Origin: Micractinium sp. NFX-FRZ
Lineage: Eukaryota > Chlorophyta > Trebouxiophyceae > Chlorellales > Chlorellaceae
Direction: 5' to 3'
Length of the DNA stretch: 64,000 nucleotides
Assembly: GCA_029339195.1 (NCBI GenBank)
Contig: JAPTJF010000253.1
Location: forward strand, 1-64,000
Position numbers and translations under genes: made by a program. The notes under the pieces were generated by a model, which was not told the origin of the DNA, did no database searches, and saw nothing but the letters and a program-made list of their open reading frames with translations. Shown piece after piece: positions 31,694 through 41,287 of the stretch (positions within the stretch are counted from its first letter, which is position 1; every line of letters starts with the position of its first letter).

Positions 31694-34600
31694 TCAGCCG
31701 GAGCCAGAGCCAGCGGCAGCCTTTGCAGTGGCGGAGGCGGAAGATGGGCCGGGGGCGGGGCTGGGGGAGGGGCTGGGGGAGGGGGAGGGGCTCTCCACGG
31801 ACTGCACGCCTGCACCCTCGCCGCCGGCGGACTGCACAAAGCACAGGACCTGCGCAGGGTAAGGGGAGGGGGGTGGGGGTATGAGCGGGGCGGTGGCACC
31901 ACGGGACGCCAGCATGGCCAGGGCACATGCCACGAGGAACGAACCAGAGAAACCAGAGGAACGAACCACTGGCTCGTTCCTTTCCGCTCCTCCGCCCCCA
32001 ACCCCCACTTCCGCCCCCACCCCCCACTGCCAAGCAACCTTGGCCCCTTGTTACCTGCTGGGGTGCCAGGCAGGCGCGCAGGGCTGCCACCAGGTTGGGG
32101 TAGGCGGCCATTGCGTTCAGGAAGGCGGGGCCCTGGCCAGCCTGGTTGGCAAACTGCGGGGGAGAGGGACGGGAGGTGCAGGGGGCAGGCAGGTGAGGGA
32201 GGGCGGGTCGGGGTGGGCGCTGGCGTGCAGCAAGGCTGGCAGCCTGCAGATGACACAAACGATGGAAGTAGGTGGGCGAGGGAGGGCGGGTTGGGTCCTT
32301 GATGTTTGATGTGGGGGAGGGCGGGGTGGGCTGCCAGCATTCCAGCCACCAGCAGGGACCAAGGCAGCAAAGGTCCTTGCCGTTTTGGAGTGTCTGTTTG
32401 CACCCACCCACCTGGTAGGCCTGGGAGAGGGCGGTCCTCACCTCGTTCACACCCTACTCACAGCCTTCAACTGTGTCCACACACCCAGTGCCCTCAGCAG
32501 CATCGTGTGCACCCACCCACCTGGTAGGCCTGGGAGAAGGCGGTTCTCAGCTTGTCGCAGCCCAGGGAGTCGATGGAGCCAGACAGGCGGTCGGCCAGGG
32601 TCTGGGCGCAGGAGCCGCCTGCAGCAGGCATCGGACATGGGAGCCGATGGTTGGGGAGGAACGGGAGCCAGTGGCGCGCGCAGGCGCTGGCAAAGGCGGA
32701 CCGCAGGGGTGCAGGGGCAGGAGGCGGCAGCAGGCCCCCCAAAGTACAAGCCGTGCAGAGCCGATGAAACCGCCCGCCCAGCCATCCGCTTGGCACCATA
32801 ACCACCCCACCCCACCCACCCACCCTGGATGAAGACGGTGGCAATCAGGCGGGCGGCGGTCTGGGTGTCGCCGTTGCTCAGGCTCTGGGCCACCAGCTGC
32901 TGGGAGGAGGGGCGGGGGGCAGAGGGGGTGAGGACACATGTCGAGGAAGGAAGAAGGGAAGGGAAGTGGGGGAGGGGACAGGGAGGGCGGATCGCATGGG
33001 TGCAGGGAAGGCACCGCTGAGCCCAGTGCATCATCCCCCACGCCTGCACCTTGCCACGCAAATCCTCCTCCCACCCCCGCTTGCCTGGGCCAGCGCAGCG
33101 CAGGTCTGGTCCTCCAGGCTCTGCACGCCCGCCTGGTCAATGATCCTCACCGCCTGAACCACGGGCTGCAGGGGGCGGGGTGCAGAGGGAGGGGAGGGCC
33201 CCGGGGGGACGGGCGGGGGTGAGGGAACATGGCTCGGCACGCGCGGAGCCAGTCACAGACGTGCAGTCTGAAGCCAGCGCCGCCGTGTGCTCTGGTCGCC
33301 CTTGCCCCCAACCAACGATTGGTCTTGCTCTGCCTCCGGGAGTCCCGCCCCAAACCTTTGCTCAGACAGCCCTCCCCACACCTCCCCACACATTTGCATC
33401 CTGCCTGCCCCGCCACTTGCCTGGACGGACTGTGCCGCGGGCTGCTGCTGCAGGACCTGGAAGAGGCCTTGGACCAGAGCCTGCAGGGGAGGGGGCAGGG
33501 TGGCATAGAAAGGGGCAGGGTTGTGTGAGGTCAGAAGGTAGGTTGTGGGGGCGGAGGGTGGGGGCAGGCCTGAAGCAGGCTGGCTGCAGAGCGGACATGG
33601 CCAGCTGGCATTGCGGGTTGAGCAGGCAGCAAGCAGGTGGGGTCCGCACGAGGGGAGCAAGCAGCCACGCACCTGTGCAGTGGCCTGCGCAGTAGCACCC
33701 TGCCTGACGGCTTGAGCGGAAGCCTGCAGGGACACAAGGGACAGAGGGGCGCAAAGGGTGGGTGTGCAAGGTCGGCAGGCAGGGGAGGCGTGGCAGGCGG
33801 GCAGGCGGCAGGATGGCGCGTCGTGCGCGCCCAGCCACCCTGGCGCTGCACGTCACGTCGGACGCCTGCCCATCGGCTCTTGAGCAATTTGATGCACACC
33901 TGGGCGGCTGCCTGGGCGCCAGAGGAGGGGCTCGCGGACACGGCCTGCGCCACAGCGGCTGCAGGCGTGGGCGGGGGGAGAAGGCAGGCAGGGGGTGTCC
34001 TGTCAGCACGTGGCCGGACAGGATGGTCACGACACCTTGGAAAGCAGGCAGGCACCCTCCCGCCCAACGCACCAAGGCAGCTACCGCGCAGCTTCACCAC
34101 CAGCCCCCACCGCCAACCACCCCCCGATACGGTTTGAAACTCACAGGCGAGCGCCTGGGTCCGGTTCTGGGCGACGGCCTGGCTGACGGCAGAGGCGGCG
34201 GCCTGGCCTCCCTGGCTGATGGCCGTGGCCACAGACTGCGGGGCGGGGAAGGCGGGGCGGGGGGCGGGGGGCAGAGGGGCGGGGGTGAGCTGGGGCGGCA
34301 GGCGCGGGGGGGATCATGGGGGTCTTGGGTGACCCTGGGCGGCAGGCGGCGGTGGGCAGAGAGGAGGTGGGGTGAGCCGGGACGACAGGCGGGGGTGTGC
34401 AAGGCGGTGCGCAAGGGGCTTGCATGGGTTGCGCATCATTTTGTGAGCAACTCACTACCTCTTGCGCCGGCCGGGCACGAGTGCGCATGCACCTCCCCCC
34501 TGCACATGCGTGTGCGCCCCCCCTCACCTGGGCGGTGGCCTGGCCGCCCCCCTGGGCCTGCGCCTGAGCGGTGGCGTTGGCGCTGGCGGCGCCGCCGCCG

Positions 34601-35313
34601 TCGCTCGAGGCGGCTGCGGCGGCGTCGGCAGTGGCGGAGGAGTCCTGCAGCAGGCGCCTGACGGGGACTGCTGGCGGGGGATGGAGGGGCACGGAGGGGC
34701 GGGTGGGTTGATGTGGTAGAGGCGGGCAGGCAGGCTCTGGTAGAGAGAGGAAGGCGGGCAGCGCTGGTGGCCGAGGAGTCCTGCGGAGGCGCTCGACTGG
34801 TCTGCAGACGGGACGGGGTGGGGCACTGAGAGGGCAGGGCCAGGGGGGTGGGTGGTCAGGGATGGATTGGCCTCAGAGGTCACCCGGACGAGTTGAGGGA
34901 GGCCATCAACGTGGAATAAGCTGCATCAGCGGGCGGGTGGGCGGCAATGGGGAGAGCAGCTGGTGAGTCATGCAGGAACGGGCGCATGGGGGTAGCGGCG
35001 GCGATTTGGGAGCGTCAGAAGAACCCGGTTCTGACCGCAGGGCGGCGGGCAGGGATGCACAAGAGGGCTCAGTGGGATGGAGGAGGGACCCAGAAGGCCA
35101 AGGGTTCGACAGAGGGGCACGGCGGCTGGGGCAGGTTTACGCGGGTTGAGGGGGCTCATCGGCGCGACTGTGGCGTGCATCAGCGGCTTGGGGCCCGATC
35201 CAAGACGGCAATGGGCCGCAGGCAGGCGAGGGGCGAGCGAGCAGCAGGGCCTCACCTGCCGAGGCAGTGGCCGCCAGGAGCAGCAGGCACAGGGCGAGGG
35301 TCAGGCGTGCCAT
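31694..35313 (-). CDS. Secreted Ala/Gln-rich protein with Cys-containing C-terminal region, unknown function
   Basis: Exons (minus): 35313-35256, 34667-34528, 34235-34145, 33958-33900, 33723-33673, 33480-33421, 33165-33085, 32899-32824, 32618-32521, 32153-32055, 31849-31694; 322 residues. Signal peptide 'MARLTLALCLLLLAATASA', then 'VPVRRLLQDSS', a dibasic RRLLQ segment common just after algal signal peptides. The middle is built of short Ala/Gln/Ser blocks such as 'ASAVSQAVAQ', 'QAVRQGATAQATAQ' and 'QAVSASPSSGAQAAAQ', almost one block per exon and nearly every exon ending in Gln at CAG|GT or CAG|GC. The C-terminal ~150 residues have five spaced Cys ('QTCAAL', 'GSCAQTL', 'LGCDKL', 'RACLAP', 'LCFVQ') and end in an SPSPSP linker and Ala/Ser tail. 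No known domain recognised. Two introns use GC donors. The exon at 32899 has a CAGCAG acceptor, so the start could shift by one Gln. Confidence 0.75.
32399..32450 (-). repeat. Ghost copy of an exon end and donor in the Ala/Gln-rich gene
   Basis: On the minus strand GAGGACCGCCCTCTCCCAGG and the following CCTACCAG|GTGGGTGGGTGC copy the true exon end (donor after 32521), 109 bp downstream in the intron. About 35 bases match with few changes, including an intact GT donor, but no acceptor precedes it. Confidence 0.7.
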
Positions 35314-36115
35314 GGCTGCAGGAGTCGAGGTCAGTCAGGGGAGAAAGAGGGATAGAATGAGGGAGAATGAGGAGGAGTGGGGGAGCGCGGGTATATGTAC
35401 ACATGAGGGGCGTGGTGTGCCCAACAAGGTTGTGCTGGCTGTTGTGCCTGCCGCCTTGGCGGGAGCGCCTTGCATGCACCTGCCGCGCACAGGTCCGAGC
35501 TCCAGTCAGCCCATCCTGCCGCGCAACGCTTAATCAAGGGAACAGGGGCTCTCTGAGGGCACAGGGAAGCCTTCATCGAATGCGCCGGCGAGGCAGCCAC
35601 CCCGAAGGGTGCAAGCTAGGATGAGGGGAGCCCAGGTGGATGGCGGCGGGAGCGGCAGATTCTGCCGCATGCACGCCCATTTGTTTCTTTGCCCCATCGA
35701 GCGCAGTCCCACGAACGCCTTGCATTCAGGCAGGGCAGGGTGGCAGAGAATCCAGGCCGCACCAACTCCAGTCAACCACCCTCCCGCCTTGCATGCTGCT
35801 AGCCTTGCATGCTGCCCATGCAGGTGTCAGGGCCGCGGCGCAGGACGCCCAACGGTGAAGCTCGGCGGGCTTGAACAGCAAGCGCTTACAAGAGTGAAAG
35901 TTCAAGAGCCATCAATGGCTGGTGTACAGGCGAGGAAAATGGCAGTGCAGCAGGCTGGCAGGGAACGGAGACATGGCGCCAAGAATTGCGGGCGCCTGCC
36001 GGCGGCCGGCGGCGGCTGGCTGGCACGCAGGCCAGTATTTACAGGATGCACACTGCAGCTGGCTGGCTAATCTACAGGGTGCCTGGTCAACATGTGTGCA
36101 TGCCAGCTGGCCCGC
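35314..36115. other. Intergenic: upstream of Ala/Gln-rich gene, 3' region of ATG4
   Basis: No supported coding region and no recognised promoter motif. The right end should be ATG4 3' UTR. Confidence 0.45.
36039..36043 (-). terminator. Candidate TGTAA polyadenylation signal of ATG4
   Basis: TGTAA on the minus strand, about 73 bases past the ATG4 stop. Motif only. Confidence 0.4.
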
Positions 36116-39100
36116 CTACAGCATCTCCCACCCAGAGCCACGGCTGTGCTGACGTGGCGACACCTGCGTCTGCAGCCGCGGGCTGCTGGCCACGGCGCCC
36201 GCCGCTCCCGGGCTCTGACGCTGCACCCCCTGCTGCTGCTGCCGCTGCGGCTGCTGCTGCTGCGGCGGCGGCGGCGACTCCCGAGCTGGCGATCCCTGCC
36301 TGCTGCCGCCACCCGCTGCTGCTGCTGCTGCTGCTGGAGAAGCTGCTTCTGCTTCTGCTGCTGCTGATGCTGATGCTGACGGTCCCTGTGCCAGACCCTC
36401 CTCCTCTGGCTCCCTCTCCACCGCCACCCCCTCCCCCTCATCATCATCCTCCTCCTCCCCATCCTCCGAGCTCATCTCATCTGGCACCCACTCTGCAGCA
36501 GGGGGTGAGAGCAGAAATAAAGGGCGGGCGGGTGGGCAGCGCAGCGCTGCAGAGTGCGGGGCGCGAGGAGCACTGCAGCGCGGCTGGAGCACACACCCGC
36601 AGCGCGGCCTGTGGTTGTGGCTGCGCTCGCCAGGCTGGCACCACCAGGGCAACCAGTGGCAGCGGCACTCTCCACCCATGCACGATGGATCAATACACAT
36701 CCACCCAATCCCGCCTACCAGATGCATCTAGCGAACTGTAGGCCTTGGCTGCCGCCGCCGCCGCCGCCGCTGTGGTGACGCACACCAGTGGGGCGCCGCC
36801 GGAGCGCGCCTCCAGCGCCGCCAGGCGGGCACACAGGTCGCGGTACTCCGCTGCAGTACCATAGCACCACCAAGGCAGTAGAAAGTCAGAATTTCACAGA
36901 GAGGGTCTGGTGGGGAGGACGGGACGCTTGAGCAGTGGCACGCCATGCAGTAATGTGGTGCAGCAGTGGCGCCCGGCAGCCCGGGTGGCACCCCCATGCC
37001 ATGCAGCGGAACTCTAGATGCGTCCGCTCCTGGCGCCCTGGTCACAGCCTCCAGAGCAGCTCCTGGCAGCGCTCTTCTCAAGCGTTCCCAAGCGCCTGCC
37101 CGCCAACCCACCCCGTCTGCCTACAAGCCCCTGCCTGCCCCCTCACCCAGGCTGCCGCAGTAGAACCCCAGAGCCAGCGACGGGTCGATGGAGGTGAGCG
37201 GCATGCTGCGGGGCGTGTCACAGTGGAACGTCTGCCAGTCGCCGTCGCTGCAGGCAGCCTGCAGCAGTGAAGACGGCAGGGTGGGTGATGGAAGTGAGGG
37301 GCATGCTGCAAGATGCCCCACAGTGGAACGCCTGCCAGTGGCCGTCGCTGCAGGCGGCCTGCACAAATGAGGACGGCAGCTGAGCTCCAGGATGAGGGCG
37401 GGTGAGGGGAGCAGGGAGTGTAGCGTGTTGGGCCAGGGTGGCAGGTGGCATGCATGGGGAGCTCATCGGCCGTCACGGGCCACTCCTGCCCGCCTCCAAC
37501 TCCAGAGTTGTAAAGAAGAGAGGGAGAGAGCACCCAGGCGTTCCAGGCACAACCGCCCAGCCCAGCCCACGACCCCTTCCCCCAACCCACCTCCTGCACT
37601 TGGTGGGGGTCCAAATAAATCACGCTGGTGCTAGCCACCTGACCGCCCGCCGCCGGCTCCTGTGCTGCCCCCGGCTGTCGCGCCGCTGCCGGCGCTGCCG
37701 GTTCCTCACCCCGCTGATTCTGCTGCTGCGGAGATGGCGCCGCAGCCTGCGCTGTTCGTACAGGCCCGTTGTGCTGTGGCTGCGTTGGCGGCTGCGGCTG
37801 AGCTGGCGCCACCTGGCAGCCCACAAAGTAGAGGGAGGAGGATGGGCGGCCACCCACCACGCCGATGCTCTGGGGCCACGTCAGCACCGCCTCCAGCTGG
37901 GGAGCATACACTGGGTTGAGCTGCGGGGCAGGGCGGGGAGCGGGGCAGGGCAAGGGCAGGGGGCGGTGGTGTGGAACGGGTGACAAGAGGCTTGGCTTGG
38001 GGGCATGGTGGGCCAGCTCCGGCAGGCGGGGCGCTCGGCAGACGCACAGCCGCAGAGGGTTGGGGCAGGCACTCGATCGCCCCGCACCCCAGCACAGCGC
38101 CCCTCTCACAGCCCAGCCGCACCCACCCCAGTGCCCCCAGGGCTGCCCCGCCCCACCCCACCCTCCCACCTTGCCCAGGCCGAGCACCAGCGGCACCAGC
38201 AGGATCAAGCCCCGCCGGCAGCTGCCTGTGCCGCCGCCGTCGCCATCGCCGCTGCCGCCGCCGTTGAGGTGGCTCACGCTGGCCGCCAGCGAGGCGGCCG
38301 GCAGGGGTGTCTCTAAAGCAAGCGTGCAGCTGTCCAGAGATATGAGTTCAGCACCCGCGTCCCCTGCAACCGCTGCCTGCCCCCCATCGGCCGCGCCCTG
38401 CTGTCCCCGCCCACCCTGCCCCTCTTGCCGCGCCGCCGCCTGCTGCTGCTGGTCCTGCGCCTGATCCTGCTGCTGCGCCGGTGCCCCCTCTGCCATGCCG
38501 CTGCCGCTGCCGCTGCTGCCGTGAGGGTGCTCACTGCTGCCGCAGGCAAAGGCAGGTTCAAAGCGCTCTGAGATGAGCAGCGGGGCTCCGCCGCCGTTTG
38601 CATCGGCCAGCACCGCCACTGTGAGCCCCAAATCCTGGTCATGCTGCAGAGGGGCCAGGCAGGCAGGCGGGAGGGCAGGCAGATTGTGAGGCAACAAAGC
38701 AAGGGACACGTGGTTGTTATGCCGGCGGGCCGGCGGGGAGGCGGGGAGGCATGTGGGCAGGGGAGGCAGGGAGGTACGTGAGGCCCCCGGGCAAGCTCAG
38801 AGTGGCGGTAGGGAAAGGGGGAGGGCACTCCAGGCCCCTTGGCAGCAGCCAGTACTGCCAGCACCGCCCAAAGGTCTCCGGTGAGACCGGTGGGAGTGCA
38901 CCAGGCAGGGGATGGGAGTACGGCCGCCATGCAAGGGAGGCTGGGTTGCGTCGAGAGTGAAGCGTGCTGCTGGCAGCACAGAGGGTGCGAAGCCAGCCAG
39001 GCATGCTGCTGAGATCAGTGGTGCTCTGTGCACTGTGCTCTTTGACCGATGCAAGCGCCCATGCTGGGCTCGCGCCATGTTGTGCAGCACCGCCTGCGTC

Positions 39101-40640
39101 AGCGCTTTGGCTGCACCCCTGGGCCACCCGCCACCCTGTCCAGGCGCCTGCTTTGCCCCAGCCCAGACCACAGCATGCACAGCATGGCACCCACCCGCAG
39201 GGCCGCACTGGCTGCCGCCTCCAGCGTGCGACACATCACCCAGGGCCCCAGCCAGCGCCCGGGCACCACGCCGCAGCGCCGCCCGTGGGTGCACAGGTTG
39301 TGCAGGGAGAAGGCGTTGCGCTCTGCGCGCAGAGCAGGCAGAGCAGGGGTGGAAAGAGTGCACGCGTGCATGGCTCAGATGCATGTGCACAGGTAAGGAA
39401 CGACGAGCGGTGGGGAGGGAGGAGGGGCAGGCCAAGGTACTGCGCTCTGTTGGTGCCCCAGCAAGCTCAGCTCTCCGCCCAAGGCAACAGACACACCAGC
39501 TTGCCCCAGCATCCCAGAGCACACCTGCAAGTGCGCATGTGCCAGCACACCAGCAGCTCCCGCCCCCACCCCCCACAGAGCGTGCGCATGATGTGCCCCC
39601 ACATCCGCCCCCCTTGCCTCCCAAAAGCTCCCCTTGCCCACTGAGGCCACGCCCACCTGCCGGGGTGTCCCAAAAGAGCTGCAGCAGGCGGCCCAGCTCC
39701 AGAGGCGGCGCCTCGCTGGCTGCTGCCGCTGCTGCCGCCGCTGCTGCGCTGCTACTGTTGGCAGCTGCCGGGAAGCTGGGCCAGCGCCAGTCCCTGCCCA
39801 GCAGGTGCCGCTGCAGCCCCTGAGCTAGGATCATCTGGCCGCTGCAGCAGCAGGGTGGGGCAAGGGCAGAGGGGTTGGGGTGGGAGATGAGCCTGAATTG
39901 TGCTCCCGCCACGCAGCAGGCACGTCACTGTGGGGAGCAGGGCGCGGGATGAAGCTGCAGCCTTCGGCCGCCTACCCCCTGGGCACTGGCCATTCACGTC
40001 ATGCTGCAGCAGGCCAGCGCGAGTTCCAGCCGACCCCACGGCCTGTGCTTCCGTCGTGTGATCACCTCAGCGGGTGCCACACAAGGCACCTGAGCCACCT
40101 TGACTGGAGCCGCCAGGTGTGCCCTACCTGCGCAGCGTGCAGCCCCAGCCGGCGTCGGAGCGCAGCGCTGCGTCGCCAGCGGGGATGGGCGTGAAGCCCG
40201 TGCGGTAGCTCATCCACAAGATTGAGTGGAAGTGGTGCAGAAGGCGGGCCAGCGCCTGAACATGGAGGGGGCGGGGCCACAGGGAGAGTGAGGAGGGAGG
40301 GACCCCGAGGAGGGGGACAGGGAGCACCCCAGCATGGCCGCTGCTCCGCCAGCCAGGGAACAGCTGCCGCCGCTGCTGATCCTCCATGCGAGCGGCGTCT
40401 CGTGTTTGACTGGCCAAAGCACAAACAGCAACGCACGCGCACCTCCTCCTGCTGCGCCTCGCTGGCGGTGGGCGGGCAGGTGTAGCAGCGCCCCAGCAGC
40501 CAGACAGGGGCCTCCACACTGAGGGCGCCTGCCGACAGCAGGTCCCGCAGCTTGTTCAAGCGCAGCGCCCGGGCGACGGCATAGTAGGCGCGAGACAGCC
40601 CCAGCGCCAGCTGGTCGGAGGCGCTCAGTTCCTCTGCCAT
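36116..40640 (-). CDS. ATG4: Autophagy cysteine protease ATG4 (peptidase C54)
   Basis: Exons (minus): 40640-40443, 40255-40128, 39841-39657, 39322-39195, 38643-38170, 37920-37591, 37258-37147, 36850-36719, 36492-36116; 687 residues. ATG4 trims ATG8 to expose its C-terminal Gly and later frees ATG8 from lipid. Visible signatures: 'WMSYRTGFTPI', nucleophile Cys105 in 'DAGWGCTLRSGQM', 'WPQSIGVVGGRPSSSLYFVG', the Asp-His pair in 'IYLDPHQVQ', and 'SIDPSLALGFYC'. It is longer than usual (about 390-490) because of a Gln/Gly/Ala-rich insert of about 110 residues in exon 5, a smaller one in exon 6 and an acidic then Gln/Pro-rich tail. The tail ends 'SGWEML', a possible ATG8-binding W-x-x-L. An in-frame upstream ATG at 40796 would add 52 Arg/Ala-rich residues; I chose 40640. 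A decayed copy of exon 7 precedes it. Confidence 0.92.
37259..37379 (-). repeat. Ghost copy of ATG4 exon 7 and its acceptor
   Basis: The minus strand from 37358 reads AACSDGHWQAFHC and then SMPLTSI. The true exon, exactly 100 bp further on at 37258, reads AACSDGDWQTFHC and then SMPLTSI. The acceptor region (CTGCCGTCCTCATTTGTGCAG vs CTGCCGTCTTCACTGCTGCAG) is copied too. Inclusion of the ghost would shift the frame (100 is not a multiple of 3). Confidence 0.8.
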
Positions 40641-41287
40641 GATGCGCTGGCGGGCAGCGCGCGTATGGGCTTGGGGGCGGCGGCGCCCGAGGTGCCCGCA
40701 CGGCGCCCGGCGGCACAGGGCGCAGTTGGCGGCGGAGTGGGTGGCGAGACTGTCGGCGGCCAGCGGCGGTCGGATCGCCTGGGAGCGCGCGTTCAAGCAG
40801 CACCACAGCCCGTGGCGGCGCTGCCAGCCAGCAAGGGCCCACCTGGGGACTTCAAGGAAACGGAGCGAGGGCTGTTCTAGCTGCAGCCCCAGCTGGTTGT
40901 GAGAGCGAGCAAGCGTCTATAGAGTGATCACGGGCGCCATTTCGAAAGCCTCGGCCCTTCACCCTTGTGTCCAGCTCAACAAGAGGGTGGCGCGTCGGGC
41001 CTCCCTCATCAGAATTCCCTCAAACCACGCTCTTGCAGTGCACCGGCATCGCGAGTAGGATAGCACTCACCCCGCACCCTCCCTTTACACCGCTGGACAC
41101 ACTCACGCCCGCCTGAGGGACACAACTGGGCTCACAGGCGACAGAACGGACGCCGGAGCGGGTGGGCACGCCAAATACGGCGCCCCGCTGCGTTTGCCGG
41201 GCGCCTGGCCGCCCATCCATCCCCGCCGCCCCCTGCCGCCCCGGTCACAAAAACCGCCCGGTACCTCCACGCCTCTGCAGGGGCGGC
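40641..41287. other. Divergent promoter region between ATG4 and membrane protein A
   Basis: No supported coding region beyond the optional ATG4 N-terminal extension up to 40796. The two genes are transcribed away from each other from this ~650-bp gap. I recognise no specific element. Confidence 0.45.

Noticed and set aside
37147..37358. Both ATG4 exon 7 copies used in tandem
   Set aside because: The 100-bp offset shifts frame. Only the downstream copy continues into 'SIDPSLALGFYC', which the family requires.
40638..40796. Longer ATG4 start at 40796
   Set aside because: The added 52 residues are Arg/Ala/Cys-rich with no ATG4 similarity; kept only as an option.
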